A stretch of DNA of 64,000 nt from Actinomadura sp. NBRC 104412 (GCF_030269515.1 NZ_BSTM01000004.1:310001-374000); one strand, 5' to 3'; shown: positions 47,669 to 58,802, counted from the stretch's first letter. Program-made: numbers and translations. The notes: a model not told the origin generated them from the letters alone.

Positions 47669-48484
47669 ATGGCGATTGTCGCGCAGTTCAGCGACACCCA
47701 TATCACCGCGGACGAACGGGGCGTGGTGCCCGACGACTCGGGCCCGGTGCGCGCCCTGCGGGCCGCGGTGTCCGCCCTGCTGGCCCTGCCCGCCCGGCCC
47801 GACGCGGTGGTGCTGACCGGCGACCTCACCGAGGCCGGGCAGGCCGCCGAGTACGACCGGCTGCGCGCCCTGCTGTCACCGCTGCCGATGCCCGTCCACC
47901 CGATGCCCGGCAACCACGACGACCGGGACGCGCTGCGCGCCGCCTTCGGCGCTCACCCGGCCGTCGCGGCGACCGCCGACGGGCCGCTGGCGCCCGTCCA
48001 GTACGCGGTGGACGTGGCGGGGACACGGCTCGTCTGCTGCGACACCACCGTCCCCGGATCCCCGCACGGCGCGATGGACCCCGAGCGACTGGCCTGGCTG
48101 GACGACACCCTCGCCGCCGAGCCCGGCACCCCCACCGTGGTGGCCACCCACCACCCGCCCTATCCGATCGGGATCCGGTTCATCGACGACATGCGCTTCC
48201 GCGACACCACCGGGTTCGCCGAGGTCATCCGGCGCCACGAGCAGGTGATCCGGGTGATCAGCGGCCATGTGCACCGCGGCTCGGCGGGCACGTTCGCGGG
48301 CCGGGTCAGCACCACCTGCCCCAGCACCTACCGGCAACTGTTCCTCGACCTCAGCCGGCCCGGCCGCGCGGCGGTCACCGGCGAGCCGGCCGGTTTCGCC
48401 GTCCATCTGATCGGCCAGGACGGCGGCGCGACCACCCACTTCGTTCCCAGCGGCAGCCACCGGCCGCTCATGGACGTGGAGTGA
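47669..48484 (+). CDS. Metallophosphoesterase, CpdA/GpdQ type
   Basis: 271 residues with the five class III phosphoesterase motifs: AQFSDTHITAD (D-x-H), VVLTGDLTEAG (GD), PGNHDDRDALR (GNHD), ATHHPPYP and ISGHVHRGSAG (GHxH). These bind a two-metal centre that hydrolyses phosphodiesters such as 3',5'-cyclic AMP or glycerophosphodiesters. No signal peptide, so cytosolic. The ATG at 47669 is preceded by GGAGGGA; a longer frame from 47471 is unlikely. Convergent with the DUF1707 gene. Confidence 0.9.
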   Translation: MAIVAQFSDTHITADERGVVPDDSGPVRALRAAVSALLALPARPDAVVLTGDLTEAGQAAEYDRLRALLSPLPMPVHPMPGNHDDRDALRAAFGAHPAVAATADGPLAPVQYAVDVAGTRLVCCDTTVPGSPHGAMDPERLAWLDDTLAAEPGTPTVVATHHPPYPIGIRFIDDMRFRDTTGFAEVIRRHEQVIRVISGHVHRGSAGTFAGRVSTTCPSTYRQLFLDLSRPGRAAVTGEPAGFAVHLIGQDGGATTHFVPSGSHRPLMDVE

Positions 48485-48493
48485 GCCCGGCCC

Positions 48494-48556
48494 GGCCCCG
48501 GCCTTCAGCGGCCCCGGCCTTCAGCGGCCGCGACGCTCAGCGCCGGGACGCTCAGC
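48494..48556. repeat. Four tandem 16-base units
   Basis: GGCCCCGGCCTTCAGC is repeated exactly at 48494 and 48510, followed by two diverged units ending GACGCTCAGC at 48526 and 48542. The array fills the gap between convergent genes and overlaps the DUF1707 stop codon. Confidence 0.7.
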
Positions 48557-49004
48557 GGCTGGGGCGTCTGGGCTGGCCGAGGAGCGTTCCGATCAGCAGA
48601 ACGGCGCCCCACGGCCCCGCGACCCAGATCCACCACGGGTACACCAGGGTGCCGGTGAGGGCGAGGGCCAGCCAGAGCGTGACGTTGAGGGAGCTGATGA
48701 CCGCCCACGTGGTCCACAGCGCGCGGCGTCCCGTCCGGAAGGACTCCGTGCCCGTCTCGTAACGCGTCGCCGGGGCGGCGGTCGTGCGCTGGGACGCCGG
48801 CACGGGCAGCTCGTACAGGTCCTCCTCGGGCAGGTCGGAGGTGATCTCCTGGAGCTGCCCGATGGTCTTGGCGGCGTAGACCGACTCAAGCCGCTCCTGG
48901 AGCTCGTCCATGGTGATGCGGCCCTGGGCACAGTGCTCGCGCAGCGACCCGGCCACGCGGTCACGGTCGGCGTCAGAGGCCCGGATATCAGGATTTGGCG
49001 GCAT
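48552..49004 (-). CDS. DUF1707 protein with two membrane spans
   Basis: 150 residues. The N-terminal DUF1707 module is clear: IRASDADRDRVAGSLREHCA, QGRITMDELQERLESVYAAK, IGQLQEITSDLPEE. Two spans follow (about 100-120 and 125-143), of the 2TM type often fused to it. DUF1707 proteins are actinobacterial and uncharacterised; the module is presumed cytosolic. Start at the ATG 49004 with AAGGGG upstream. It is 32 bases downstream of map on the same strand, so probably in the secY-adk-map transcript. Confidence 0.85.
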   Translation of the reverse strand: MPPNPDIRASDADRDRVAGSLREHCAQGRITMDELQERLESVYAAKTIGQLQEITSDLPEEDLYELPVPASQRTTAAPATRYETGTESFRTGRRALWTTWAVISSLNVTLWLALALTGTLVYPWWIWVAGPWGAVLLIGTLLGQPRRPSR

Positions 49005-49036
49005 ACCGGCCCCTTCACTGCTGTCAGAAGGGAAGG

Positions 49037-49864
49037 CTACTTCCCAGCCTCGACGATTCCCAGCTTCGTGAACCACTCCCGGCCCTCATCAAGGGCCGTG
49101 AGGACCCGGGGGCCGTCCTCGGTGACCGCGAAGGTGTGCTCGAAGTGGGCGGAACGGCGGCCGTCGCCGGTGACGACCGTCCAGCCGTCGGCCAGCTCCA
49201 CGGTGTCCTTGGTGCCGAGGTTGACCATCGGCTCGACCGCGAAGCACATGCCCGGCTCCAGGACGGGGCCGTGTCCGGGCTCCCCGTGGTTAGGGATCAG
49301 CGGGTCCATGTGCATCCGCGTCCCGATGCCGTGGCCCCCGTACCCCTCGACGATGCCGTAGGAGCCCTGAGAGCGGATATGAGACTCGATCGCGTGGGAC
49401 ATGTCGGTCAGCCTGGCCCCGGCCGTTCCGGCCGCCAGACCGTGCCACAGGGACGCCTCGGTGACCTCCAGCAGCCGCGCCTCCTCCGGCGTGATCTCGC
49501 CCACCGGAACGGTGATCGCCGAGTCGCCGTGCCAGCCCGCCACGATCGCGCCGCAGTCGATGGAGAGGACGTCGCCGTCCCGCAGCTCCCGGTCGGCGCT
49601 GGGGATGCCGTGCACGATCTCCTCGTTCACCGAGGTGCAGATCGTCGCGGGAAAGCCGTGGTAGCCCTTGAACGACGGGACGCCGCCATGGTCACGAATG
49701 TGCTGCTCGGCGAGCACGTCCAGGTCCATCGTGGTGATCCCGGGCTTGACCGCCTCGCGCAGCCTCTCCAGCGTCTCGCCGACCAGCAGCCCGGCCGCGC
49801 GCATCAGCTCCACCTGCTCGGCGGTCTTGACCTGGATGCCGTGCCGCCTGCGCCGTCTCAACAT
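49037..49864 (-). CDS. map: Methionine aminopeptidase, type I
   Basis: 275 residues. The metal ligands are in SIDCGAIVAGWHGDSAITVP, GYGGHGIGTRMHMDPLIPN (His) and LEPGMCFAVEPMVNLG (Glu), with the last Glu in the C-terminal region. It removes the initiator Met from nascent proteins. A basic N-terminal stretch MLRRRRRHGIQVKTAEQ starts the protein. Third in secY-adk-map, 124 bases after adk. Confidence 0.97.
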   Translation of the reverse strand: MLRRRRRHGIQVKTAEQVELMRAAGLLVGETLERLREAVKPGITTMDLDVLAEQHIRDHGGVPSFKGYHGFPATICTSVNEEIVHGIPSADRELRDGDVLSIDCGAIVAGWHGDSAITVPVGEITPEEARLLEVTEASLWHGLAAGTAGARLTDMSHAIESHIRSQGSYGIVEGYGGHGIGTRMHMDPLIPNHGEPGHGPVLEPGMCFAVEPMVNLGTKDTVELADGWTVVTGDGRRSAHFEHTFAVTEDGPRVLTALDEGREWFTKLGIVEAGK

Positions 49865-49988
49865 GAATCCCCCTCATTCCCGATCTTACGGGCAATCCGG
49901 AATCGGGGGACCTGGCGGCGAAGCGGGCGCGGCGGGCGACGCGACAGGCCGGCGAGGACGGGCGGCGGGCGGTCCAGGAGACGGCCTC

Positions 49989-50639
49989 TCAGCGCTCCAG
50001 AGGACGCAGCGCGGCCAGGGCCCGGTTGGTGACCTCCTCCACCGGCCCCGTCGCGTCGATGCCGACCAGGATCCGCTCGTCGGCGTAGAACTGCACCAGC
50101 GGAGCCGTCTCCTGCTGGTACACCTCCAGGCGGTGCCGGACGACCTCCTCCTTGTCGTCGTCGCGCTGGAAGAGGTGGCCGCCGCAGTCGTCGCAGATGT
50201 CGTCCTGCTTGTCGTCGAAGTCGACATGCCAGATCCGCCCGCACCGCTCGCAGGTGCGCCGCCCCGACAGCCTCCTGATCACCTCGTCCTCGTCGACGAT
50301 CAGTTCCAGGACGATGTCCAGCTTGACGTCCCACTCGGCGAGGATCTTCTTCAGCGTCTCGGCCTGCGGCACGTTGCGCGGGAAGCCGTCCAGCAGGAAG
50401 CCGTCCCGGGCGTCGTCCTCGGCCAGCCGGTCCCGCACCATCGCGATGGTGATCTCGTCGGGCACCAGGTCGCCCCGGTCCATGTACTTCTTGGCCTGCC
50501 GGCCCAGCTCCGTCCCCCGGCTCACGTTCGCGCGGAAGATGTCACCTGTCGAGATCTTCGGGATGGACAGGTGCGATGCGATGAACTGGGCCTGTGTCCC
50601 CTTGCCCGCTCCCGGGGGGCCCACCAGGACGATACGCAC
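49989..50639 (-). CDS. adk: Adenylate kinase, zinc-lid form
   Basis: 216 residues. P-loop [23 protein letters not shown]-binding [25 protein letters not shown], and a lid with [14 protein letters not shown] … [12 protein letters not shown] giving a four-Cys zinc site. It equilibrates 2 ADP with ATP and AMP. Its GTG start overlaps the secY stop by one base (TAGTG). The long lid is the bacterial long-form type. Confidence 0.98.
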   Translation of the reverse strand: MRIVLVGPPGAGKGTQAQFIASHLSIPKISTGDIFRANVSRGTELGRQAKKYMDRGDLVPDEITIAMVRDRLAEDDARDGFLLDGFPRNVPQAETLKKILAEWDVKLDIVLELIVDEDEVIRRLSGRRTCERCGRIWHVDFDDKQDDICDDCGGHLFQRDDDKEEVVRHRLEVYQQETAPLVQFYADERILVGIDATGPVEEVTNRALAALRPLER

Positions 50640-51937
50640 TACCGGAGGAAGCCCTCGTAGTTGCGCTGCTGGAGCTGACTCTCGATCTGCTTCACGGTAT
50701 CCAGTCCGACGCCGACGACGATGAGGATGCTCGTCCCCCCGAACGCGAAGTCCTGGCTCGCGCCGATGAGCGCGAACGCGACCATCGGGATCAGGGCGAC
50801 GACACCCAGGTACAGCGAACCGGGCGTGGTGATCCTGGTGAGCACGTAGTCGAGGTACTCGGCGGTCGGCCGGCCCGGACGGATACCTGGGATGAACCCA
50901 CCATACTTCTTCATGTTGTCGGCGACTTCGGTGGGGTTGAAGGTGATCGCCACGTAGAAGTACGTGAAGAACACGATGAAGCCGAAAAAGATCGCCATAT
51001 GCCAGGGGTTGTCCTGCGCCAGGTACGGCTGGATGCGCTGCAGCCAGTCGGTCTCCGGCCACAGCTGGGTCGCCAGCACCGGCAGGTACAGCAGCGACGA
51101 GGCGAAGATCACCGGGATGATGCCGGCCTGGTTGACCTTGAGCGGGATATAGGTCGAGGTGCCGCCGTACATCCGGCGTCCCACCATCCGCTTGGCGTAC
51201 TGGACGGGGATCCGCCGCTGCGCCTGCTCCACGAACACCACGCCCGCCATGATCGCCAGGCCGACGATGAGCACGATGGAGAAGACGAAGCCGCCCTTGC
51301 TGGTGTAGATGCTCCAGAACTGGGCGGGGAAGACCGCCACCACCTGGGTGAAGATCAGCAAGGACATGCCGTTGCCGACGCCGCGGTCGGTGATCAGCTC
51401 GCCCAGCCACATGATGACCGCGGTGCCGGAGGTCATCACGATCACGATCGTGATGATCGTGAAGATGTCGTTGTCGTAGAGCACGTCACCGCTGCCGGCC
51501 ACGCCCTGGAAGAGCTGCCCCGTGCTGGCCATCGCCACGATGCCGGTGGCCTGGAGGATCGCCAGGCCCACGGTCAGGTACCTGGTGTACTGCGTGATCT
51601 TGGTGGTGCCGGCCTGGCCCTCCTTCCGCAGGGCCTCCAGGCGCGGGATCACCACCGTCAGCAGTTGCAGGATGATGCTCGCCGTGATGTAGGGCATGAT
51701 GCCCAGCGCGAACACCGACAGCTTCAGCAGCGCACCGCCGCTGAACAGGTCGACCAGCCCGTAGAGCTGGTTGCTCTCCCTCGCCGCATCGGCGGTCTCA
51801 CGCAGGACCTCGGTGTTCACGCCCGGGGACGGCAGCACCGAGCCGATCCGGAAGATCACGATGATGAAGAGCGTGAACAGAATCTTCTTACGCAGGTCCG
51901 GCGTACGGAAAGCCCGGGCGAACGCGGTCAGCACCAT
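50639..51937 (-). CDS. secY: Preprotein translocase subunit SecY
   Basis: 432 residues with ten predicted membrane segments, [15 protein letters not shown] plug region (here [20 protein letters not shown]), [20 protein letters not shown] on a cytosolic loop and [20 protein letters not shown] ahead of the last spans. It forms the channel of the Sec translocon. Preceded by a 310-base gap from rplO, longer than elsewhere in the cluster, so it may have a promoter of its own. Confidence 0.98.
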   Translation of the reverse strand: MVLTAFARAFRTPDLRKKILFTLFIIVIFRIGSVLPSPGVNTEVLRETADAARESNQLYGLVDLFSGGALLKLSVFALGIMPYITASIILQLLTVVIPRLEALRKEGQAGTTKITQYTRYLTVGLAILQATGIVAMASTGQLFQGVAGSGDVLYDNDIFTIITIVIVMTSGTAVIMWLGELITDRGVGNGMSLLIFTQVVAVFPAQFWSIYTSKGGFVFSIVLIVGLAIMAGVVFVEQAQRRIPVQYAKRMVGRRMYGGTSTYIPLKVNQAGIIPVIFASSLLYLPVLATQLWPETDWLQRIQPYLAQDNPWHMAIFFGFIVFFTYFYVAITFNPTEVADNMKKYGGFIPGIRPGRPTAEYLDYVLTRITTPGSLYLGVVALIPMVAFALIGASQDFAFGGTSILIVVGVGLDTVKQIESQLQQRNYEGFLR

Positions 51938-52247
51938 TCCTCCTGCGCGACTGGCGAATCCTTGGCCGCCGACGAGGGGCCGGGTTCGGGTCCATGGACG
52001 GCGCGGCGCCGAGGAGTTGCCGACACCGCCGCCGGTGAGACTCTAACAGCAGATGATGCCGGGGCCGCGCGCCGTCGCGCCGGGGCCGCCGTTCCGGGTC
52101 CCGGAGCGGAGCGCCGGCGGAGCGCAGGGAACCGCGACGGCCTGCTCCCCCGGGGGGTGTGGGGGGTCGCCCCCCCACCGGCACATGCCGCCCCGGCGCG
52201 CGCGATCGGGCGCGTCCCCGGCATCACGGGTCCTTCTCCCTCGCCGC
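51938..52247. other. Gene-free region of 310 bases between rplO and secY
   Basis: It contains a G-tract hairpin (52159-52178) next to CCCCCGGGGGG, and further GC-rich inverted words. The gap may hold a terminator or attenuator for the spc genes and a promoter for secY-adk-map; no frame is coding. Confidence 0.45.
52159..52178 (-). terminator. G-tract hairpin downstream of rplO
   Basis: GTGGGGGG and CCCCCCAC form an eight-base-pair stem with a four-base loop, 70 bases after the rplO stop. Similar in design to the element at 52937. Confidence 0.45.
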
Positions 52248-52733
52248 TTACCGGGACAGCTCTTCGGTGGAGCCGCCGGCAGCGGTGATCTTCTCCTTGG
52301 CGGATCCGGAGAAGGCGTGCGCCTTCACCTGGACCGCGACGGAGATCTCGCCGGTTCCGAGGATCTTCACCGGGCGGTTGCGGCGCACCGCGCCACGGGC
52401 CGCCAGGTCCTCCGCCGTGACCTCGCCGCCCTCGGGGTACAGCTCGGCCAGCCGGTCCAGGTTGACCACCTGGTACTCGACCCGGTTGGGGTTCTTGAAG
52501 CCCTTGAGCTTGGGAACCCGGCGGATCAGCGGCATCTGGCCGCCCTCGAACCCGACCGGCACCGTGGCACGGGCCTTGGTGCCCTTGGTGCCGCGGCCCG
52601 CGGTCTTGCCCTTGGACGCCTCGCCCCGTCCCTTACGGGTCTTGGGGCGGTTGGCACCGCGGGCCGGGCGCAGATCGTGCAGCCCGAGCGGGGTGCCCTC
52701 GGCACCCCCGCCGGCCTTGCTCAGATCGGCCAT
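52248..52733 (-). CDS. rplO: 50S ribosomal protein L15
   Basis: 161 residues: [40 protein letters not shown] and [20 protein letters not shown], then the C-terminal [21 protein letters not shown] late-assembling 23S-binding protein. Two bases separate it from rpmD. Confidence 0.98.
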   Translation of the reverse strand: MADLSKAGGGAEGTPLGLHDLRPARGANRPKTRKGRGEASKGKTAGRGTKGTKARATVPVGFEGGQMPLIRRVPKLKGFKNPNRVEYQVVNLDRLAELYPEGGEVTAEDLAARGAVRRNRPVKILGTGEISVAVQVKAHAFSGSAKEKITAAGGSTEELSR

Positions 52734-52735
52734 CG

Positions 52736-52918
52736 TCAGTCGACCTCCTCGACGGCGACCAGGTGGTTCACCGTCCGGATCATGCCGCGCACCTCGGGAC
52801 GGTCGTCCCGCACCACGCTCTGCCCGATCTTCTTCAGGCCGAGGGTGCGCAGCGTGTCACGCTGGTTCTGCTTCTCGCTGATCACCGACTTGGTCTGGGT
52901 GATCTTCAGCCGTGCCAT
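52736..52918 (-). CDS. rpmD: 50S ribosomal protein L30
   Basis: 60 residues, the short bacterial form: [40 protein letters not shown] and [20 protein letters not shown]. Between rpsE and rplO. An 80-base spacer before it carries a G-tract hairpin. Confidence 0.98.
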   Translation of the reverse strand: MARLKITQTKSVISEKQNQRDTLRTLGLKKIGQSVVRDDRPEVRGMIRTVNHLVAVEEVD

Positions 52919-52936
52919 CAGGAGGCCCTTCCTTTC

Positions 52937-52956
52937 TGGGGGGGCAACCCCCCAGG
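52937..52956 (-). other. G-tract hairpin between rpsE and rpmD
   Basis: CTGGGGGG and CCCCCCAG form a perfect eight-base-pair stem with a four-base loop (GCAA on the plus strand), followed by GGCCCCCCG. Placed in the leader of rpmD inside the spc operon. Confidence 0.55.
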
Positions 52957-52997
52957 CCCCCCGTCAAATGCAGCGATCATGCCCTCGCTCCGCTCGG

Positions 52998-53615
52998 TCA
53001 TGACGCCTCCGCCCGCGGCTCGCTGCCAGCGGCGCGCGCCCGCAACATGGCGGCGGGAGCGACGTCCTCGATCGGCAGACCGCGCTTGGCCGCGATCTCC
53101 TCGGGCCGCTTGAGCGACTTGAGCCCGTCCACCGTCGCGTGCACGATGTTGATCGCGTTGTCGGTGCCCAGCGACTTGCTCAGCACGTCGTGGATGCCGG
53201 CGCACTCCAGCACCGCGCGCACCGGGCCACCGGCGATCACGCCGGTACCGGGGCTGGCCGGGCGCAGCAGCACCACCCCGGCCGCCGCCTCGCCCTGCAC
53301 CTGGTGCGGGATGGTGCCCTGGATCCGCGGCACCTTGAAGAAGTGCTTCTTGGCCTCCTCGACGCCCTTGGCGATCGCCGCGGGCACCTCCTTGGCCTTG
53401 CCGTAGCCGACGCCGACGGTGCCGTTGCCGTCACCGACGATCACCAGGGCGGTGAAGCTGAAGCGCCGACCGCCCTTGACGACCTTGGCGACCCGGTTGA
53501 TCGCCACGACCTTCTCGATGTACGACTGGCCCTTGTCGGCGCCACCGCGGCGGTCGTCGCGGCGGCCGTCGCGACGGTCGCCACCCTGACCGCCACCACG
53601 CCTCTGCGCTGCCAT
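52998..53615 (-). CDS. rpsE: 30S ribosomal protein S5
   Basis: 205 residues. After an Arg/Gly/Asp-rich N-terminal extension of about 28 residues ([20 protein letters not shown]) comes the double-stranded RNA-binding part [20 protein letters not shown] and [20 protein letters not shown], then [20 protein letters not shown]. It helps set decoding accuracy. ATG at 53615; the longer frame upstream overlaps rplR and is not used. Confidence 0.98.
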   Translation of the reverse strand: MAAQRRGGGQGGDRRDGRRDDRRGGADKGQSYIEKVVAINRVAKVVKGGRRFSFTALVIVGDGNGTVGVGYGKAKEVPAAIAKGVEEAKKHFFKVPRIQGTIPHQVQGEAAAGVVLLRPASPGTGVIAGGPVRAVLECAGIHDVLSKSLGTDNAINIVHATVDGLKSLKRPEEIAAKRGLPIEDVAPAAMLRARAAGSEPRAEAS

Positions 53616-53652
53616 CAGTGGTTCCTCTTCCCGTTGTCGAAGATCAGGGCCA

Positions 53653-54039
53653 TCAGAGCTCGAGGCCCCCCTCGCGTGCGCCGTCCGCGACGGCGGCCAC
53701 GCGGCCGTGGTACTTGTTGCCGCCGCGGTCGAACACGACGGCGCTGATCCCGGCCTCCTTGGCGCGGGCGGCCACCAGCTCGCCGACCCGGCGGGACTTG
53801 GCCGTCTTGTCGCCGTCGAAGGCACGCAGGTCGGCCTCCATGGTGGAGGCGCACACCAGCGTGTGCCCGACGGTGTCGTCGATCACCTGGACGAACACGT
53901 GCTTGGTGGAGCGGGTCACGACCAGGCGCGGCCGCGCGGCGGTGCCGACGACCTTCTTGCGGACCCGGAAGTGCCGGCGCTTGCGCGACCGCGCGCGGGC
54001 CGACGTGGCCTTGCGGGCCAGGGTCTTGGTGCCTGCCAT
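53653..54039 (-). CDS. rplR: 50S ribosomal protein L18
   Basis: 128 residues: [40 protein letters not shown] and [20 protein letters not shown]. Binds 5S rRNA and carries it into the 50S subunit. Two bases from rplF. Confidence 0.98.
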   Translation of the reverse strand: MAGTKTLARKATSARARSRKRRHFRVRKKVVGTAARPRLVVTRSTKHVFVQVIDDTVGHTLVCASTMEADLRAFDGDKTAKSRRVGELVAARAKEAGISAVVFDRGGNKYHGRVAAVADGAREGGLEL

Positions 54040-54041
54040 GA

Positions 54042-54578
54042 CTACTTACCAGCCTTTCCGACCTTGCGGCGGATTTGCTCGCCCTGGTAACGCACGCCCT
54101 TGCCCTTGTACGGGTCCGGCTTGCGCAACTTGCGGATGTTGGCGGCGACCTCGCCGACCTTCTGCTTGTCGATCCCCTCGACGACCAGCTGGGTCGGCCG
54201 CTCCACGGTGAAGCTGATGCCCTCCGGCGGCTCCACCACGATCGGGTGGCTGTACCCGAGCGAGAACTCCAGGTTCTTGCCCTTGGCCGCCACACGGTAG
54301 CCGACGCCGTGGATCTCCAGGGTCTTCCGGAAGCCCTCGGTCACGCCGACCACCATGTTGTTGATCAGCGACCGGGTCAGGCCGTGCAGCGCCCGGTTGA
54401 CGTTCACGTCGTCCGGCCGGGACACGGTGACCTTGCCGTCCACCAGCTCCACCGAGATGGGCTCGGCGACGGTGTGGCTCAGCTCGCCCTTCGGCCCCTT
54501 GACGCTGACCTGCCGGCCTTCGATCCGCACGTCGACGCCGCTGGGAACGGTGATGGGGAGACGTCCGATACGCGACAT
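54042..54578 (-). CDS. rplF: 50S ribosomal protein L6
   Basis: 178 residues: [40 protein letters not shown] and the C-terminal [20 protein letters not shown]. It lies near the factor-binding site of the 50S subunit. Sixteen bases after rpsH. Confidence 0.98.
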   Translation of the reverse strand: MSRIGRLPITVPSGVDVRIEGRQVSVKGPKGELSHTVAEPISVELVDGKVTVSRPDDVNVNRALHGLTRSLINNMVVGVTEGFRKTLEIHGVGYRVAAKGKNLEFSLGYSHPIVVEPPEGISFTVERPTQLVVEGIDKQKVGEVAANIRKLRKPDPYKGKGVRYQGEQIRRKVGKAGK

Positions 54579-54594
54579 GTGTAGTGCCCTCCCC

Positions 54595-54993
54595 TCACCA
54601 GACGTAGGCGAGGACTTCCCCGCCCACGCCGCGCTTGCCGGCCTGCCGGTCGGTCATCAGGCCGGACGACGTCGAGATGATCGCGACGCCCAGCCCGCCC
54701 AGGACCTTGGGCAGGTTGTCCTTCTTCGCGTACACCCGCAGACCCGGCTTCGACACGCGCTTGATACCGGCGATCGAACGCTCCCGGGTCGGGCCGAACT
54801 TCAGCTCGATCACGAGCTTCTTGCCGACCTCGGCGTCCTCGACGCTCCAGCCCGAGATGTAGCCTTCCTGCTGGAGGATCTCGGCGATATGCGCCTTGAT
54901 CTTCGAGTACGGCATCGACACCGAGTCGTGGTACGCCGAGTTCGCGTTGCGCAGACGCGTCAGCATGTCTGCGATCGGATCGGTCATCGTCAT
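54595..54993 (-). CDS. rpsH: 30S ribosomal protein S8
   Basis: 132 residues: [40 protein letters not shown] and [20 protein letters not shown], ending [11 protein letters not shown] central-domain assembly protein; in enteric bacteria it represses the spc operon. A 112-base gap separates it from rpsN. Confidence 0.98.
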   Translation of the reverse strand: MTMTDPIADMLTRLRNANSAYHDSVSMPYSKIKAHIAEILQQEGYISGWSVEDAEVGKKLVIELKFGPTRERSIAGIKRVSKPGLRVYAKKDNLPKVLGGLGVAIISTSSGLMTDRQAGKRGVGGEVLAYVW

Positions 54994-55105
54994 GGGCTAC
55001 AGGCCCTCCCTCGCCACGGTTTCCTTGGTGTTCCCCGTGGACCTTTGGCGTGGTCGTGGACGCCTTCCACAGGCGCCCTGGTGGTTATTACAAGCTTTCG
55101 GCTGG

Positions 55106-55291
55106 TTACCAGCTCGACTTCGTGATGCCCGGCAGCTCGCCGCGGTGGGCCATCTCCCGGAGGCAGATCCGGCACAGGCCGAACTTCCGGTAGACCGACC
55201 GCGGACGCCCGCAGCGCGAACACCGAGTGTATGCGCGCACAGCGAACTTGGGCTTGCGGGCCGCCTTGGCGATCAGAGCCTTCTTCGCCAT
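55106..55291 (-). CDS. rpsN: 30S ribosomal protein S14, zinc (type Z) form
   Basis: 61 residues with C24-x2-C27-x12-C40-x2-C43 ([40 protein letters not shown]), the short zinc-binding form. Together with zinc forms of S4 and L36 it shows that this cluster encodes the zinc-dependent set. Three bases after rplE. Confidence 0.98.
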   Translation of the reverse strand: MAKKALIAKAARKPKFAVRAYTRCSRCGRPRSVYRKFGLCRICLREMAHRGELPGITKSSW

Positions 55292-55294
55292 CGT

Positions 55295-55870
55295 TCAGTT
55301 CTCCTTGAACGGGAAGCCCAGGAGCCTCAGCAGCGCCCGGCCCTCGTCGTCGGTCTTCGCGGTGGTGACCACCGTGATGTCCATGCCCCGGGTGCGGTCG
55401 ATCCGGTCCGGGTTCACCTCGTGGAACATGACCTGCTCGGTCAGCCCGAAGGTGTAGTTGCCGTTGCCGTCGAACTGCCGGGGCGACAGCCCGCGGAAGT
55501 CACGGATCCGTGGCAGCGCCGTGGACAGCAGCCGGTCGAGGAACTCCCACATCCGGTCGCCGCGCAGCGTGACGTGCGCGCCGATCGGCATGCCCTCGCG
55601 CAGCTTGAACTGGGCGATGGACTTGCGGGCCCGGTTCACCATCGGCTTCTGGCCGGTGATCGCGGTGAGGTCGCGGACCGCGCCCTCGATCACCTTGGCG
55701 TCGCGGGCGGCCTCGCCGACCCCCATGTTGACCACGATCTTGGTCAGCCCGGGGATCTGCATCACGTTGGCGTAGCCGAACTGCTCGCGCATCGCGGGCG
55801 CGATCTCCTCGCGGTAGCGCACCTTCAGGCGCGGCACCGGGACGGGACGGGCCTCAGTCGTCTCGGTCAT
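55295..55870 (-). CDS. rplE: 50S ribosomal protein L5
   Basis: 191 residues: [40 protein letters not shown] and [20 protein letters not shown]. Binds 5S rRNA and contacts the 30S head. Two bases from rplX. Confidence 0.98.
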   Translation of the reverse strand: MTETTEARPVPVPRLKVRYREEIAPAMREQFGYANVMQIPGLTKIVVNMGVGEAARDAKVIEGAVRDLTAITGQKPMVNRARKSIAQFKLREGMPIGAHVTLRGDRMWEFLDRLLSTALPRIRDFRGLSPRQFDGNGNYTFGLTEQVMFHEVNPDRIDRTRGMDITVVTTAKTDDEGRALLRLLGFPFKEN

Positions 55871-55872
55871 GG

Positions 55873-56181
55873 TCAGATCTCCTTACCGCTGCGCCGCGAG
55901 ATCCGGACCTTCGTCCCGTCCTCGTTGATGCGGTATCCGACCCGGACCGGCTTGCCGTCCTCGACGATCGCGACGTTGCTGACGTGCAGCGGCGCCTCGA
56001 CCGTGACCCGGCCGCTCTCCTTGCCCGCGCGCTGCTGGTCGGCCTTGATGTTCTTGGTGATGAGGTTGACGCCCTCGACGACGACGCGCTCGCGGCGCGG
56101 ATCGACGCGCAGCACCTTGCCGGTCGCGCCCTTGTCCTTGCCGGCGATGACGATGACCTCGTCGCCCTTCCTGATCTTCAC
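55873..56181 (-). CDS. rplX: 50S ribosomal protein L24
   Basis: 102 residues with the KOW motif [24 protein letters not shown] region and [20 protein letters not shown]. An assembly-initiating protein. GTG start that abuts the rplN stop directly. Confidence 0.97.
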   Translation of the reverse strand: MKIRKGDEVIVIAGKDKGATGKVLRVDPRRERVVVEGVNLITKNIKADQQRAGKESGRVTVEAPLHVSNVAIVEDGKPVRVGYRINEDGTKVRISRRSGKEI

Positions 56182-56550
56182 TTACAGCACCTCCGGGGCG
56201 AGCGAGATGATCTTCATGAACCTCTTCTCGCGCAGCTCACGGCCCACCGGGCCGAAGATCCGGGTGCCGCGGGGGTCGCCGCCGTCCCGGATGAGGACGG
56301 CCGCGTTCTCGTCGAAACGGATGTAGGAGCCGTCCGGCCGCCGGCGCTCCTTGCGGGTGCGCACGATGACGGCCTTGACCACGTCACCCTTCTTCACGCC
56401 CGCTCCGGGAAGGGCGTCCTTCACCGTCGCGACGATGACGTCGCCGACTCCCGCGTAGCGCCGACCCGAGCCGCCGAGCACCCGGATGCACAGGATCTCC
56501 TTGGCACCCGTGTTGTCGGCGACCTTGAGTCGCGACTCCTGCTGGATCAC
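56182..56550 (-). CDS. rplN: 50S ribosomal protein L14
   Basis: 122 residues: [40 protein letters not shown] and [20 protein letters not shown]. Lies at the subunit interface. GTG start; 83 bases follow rpsQ. Confidence 0.98.
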   Translation of the reverse strand: MIQQESRLKVADNTGAKEILCIRVLGGSGRRYAGVGDVIVATVKDALPGAGVKKGDVVKAVIVRTRKERRRPDGSYIRFDENAAVLIRDGGDPRGTRIFGPVGRELREKRFMKIISLAPEVL

Positions 56551-56633
56551 GTTGACTCCTGTTCGTCACACCGGTTCTCCGCCTCGCTTGGGCGGAGCCT
56601 GGTGGAACCAATGGGTTTGCCTGCGGCCTTCGG

Positions 56634-56918
56634 TTACTTGGCCTTCTCGAGGATCTCCACCACGCGCCAGCGCTTGGTCGCCGACAGCGGCCGGGTCTCC
56701 ATGAGACGGACGCGGTCGCCGACGCCACACTCGTTGGCCTCGTCGTGCGCCTTGTACTTGGTGGTACGGCGGATCACCTTGTGGTAGCGGCGGTGGGTGA
56801 CGCGGTCCTCGACGGACACGACCACGGTCTTGTCCATCTTGTCGCTCACCACCAGGCCCTCGAGGACCTTCCGGGTGTTGCGCTGCCGCTCGGTCCGCTC
56901 GCTCGTCTGCTCACTCAT
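56634..56918 (-). CDS. rpsQ: 30S ribosomal protein S17
   Basis: 94 residues. A charged N-terminal extension ([18 protein letters not shown]) precedes the OB-fold core [20 protein letters not shown] and the end [20 protein letters not shown]. Its start overlaps the rpmC end by eight bases. Confidence 0.98.
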   Translation of the reverse strand: MSEQTSERTERQRNTRKVLEGLVVSDKMDKTVVVSVEDRVTHRRYHKVIRRTTKYKAHDEANECGVGDRVRLMETRPLSATKRWRVVEILEKAK

Positions 56919-57159
56919 CGTCGCCCTCCGCGGCGTCCTCCTCGGTCACCGTGACGATGCCGAGCTCGCGCTCGCGCATGACGGTGTAGATGCGGGCGAT
57001 CTCGCGCTTCACGGTGCGCAGCCGCCCATGGCTCTCCAGCTGTCCGGTGGCGGCCTGGAAGCGCAGGTTGAACAGCTCCTCCTTCGCCTCCTTCAGCTTG
57101 GTGACCAGGACGTCCTGGGGTTCGGTCCGCAGATCCTCGGCGGTAAGACCCTTGGCCAT
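56911..57159 (-). CDS. rpmC: 50S ribosomal protein L29
   Basis: 82 residues: [40 protein letters not shown] and [16 protein letters not shown], with an acidic C-terminal tail ([10 protein letters not shown]). It lines the exit tunnel rim. Overlaps rplP by one base and rpsQ by eight. Confidence 0.97.
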   Translation of the reverse strand: MAKGLTAEDLRTEPQDVLVTKLKEAKEELFNLRFQAATGQLESHGRLRTVKREIARIYTVMRERELGIVTVTEEDAAEGDDE

Positions 57160-57578
57160 CAGGACTCACCCACCTCTCGCTTCACGATCTTGCACTTCAT
57201 CGGGAGCTTGTGGATCGCACGGGTCAGCGCCTCACGGGCCACGGTCTCGTTCGGGTACGAGATCTCGAACATCACACGGCCCGGCTTCACGTTGGCCACC
57301 CACCACTCGACCGAGCCCTTACCGGACCCCATCCGGGTCTCGGCGGGCTTCTTGGTCAGCGGGCGGTCCGGGAAGATGTTGATCCACACCTTGCCGCCAC
57401 GCTTGATGTGCCGGGTCATCGCGATACGCGCGGCCTCGATCTGCCGGTTGGTCACGTACGCGCCCTCGACCGCCTGAATGCCGTACTCGCCGAACGTCAC
57501 CCGCGTGCCGCCCTTGGCCATGCCACGGCGCCTCGGGTGGTGCTGCTTGCGGTGCTTGACCTTGCGAGGGATCAGCAT
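57159..57578 (-). CDS. rplP: 50S ribosomal protein L16
   Basis: 139 residues: [40 protein letters not shown] and [20 protein letters not shown]. Positions tRNA in the A site. Seven bases after rpsC. Confidence 0.98.
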   Translation of the reverse strand: MLIPRKVKHRKQHHPRRRGMAKGGTRVTFGEYGIQAVEGAYVTNRQIEAARIAMTRHIKRGGKVWINIFPDRPLTKKPAETRMGSGKGSVEWWVANVKPGRVMFEISYPNETVAREALTRAIHKLPMKCKIVKREVGES

Positions 57579-57585
57579 GGGTTAC

Positions 57586-58421
<836 letters not shown>

Positions 58422-58422
<1 letters not shown>

Positions 58423-58802
58423 TACCGGGCCCTCCTCTGCTTCCTGCCACCACTGGACGCGGCGGCCTCATCGCGCGACTCCAGAACCACCGTGATGTGG
58501 CTGGTGCGCTTGTTGATGCGGTACGCACGGCCCTGCGCGCGGGGCCGGAAACGCTTCAGCGTCGGCCCCTCGTCCACGTACGCCCGGCTCACGACGAGCG
58601 TGTCGGCGGCGAGGTTGAAGTTGTGCTCGGCGTTGGCGATGGCACTCGCCAGCACCTTGCCCACAGGCTCGCTCGCGGCCTGGGGGGCGAAGCGCAGCAC
58701 CGCCTGCGCCTCCGCGGCGGGCAGGCCGCGGATGAGGTCCACCACGCGGCGGGCCTTCCTGGGCGTGACGCGGATGAACCGCGCCTGGGCCCTGGCTTCC
58801 AT
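58422..58802 (-). CDS. rplV: 50S ribosomal protein L22
   Basis: 126 residues: [40 protein letters not shown] and [20 protein letters not shown]. Its loop reaches the peptide exit tunnel, the macrolide site. Thirty-five bases after rpsS. Confidence 0.98.
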
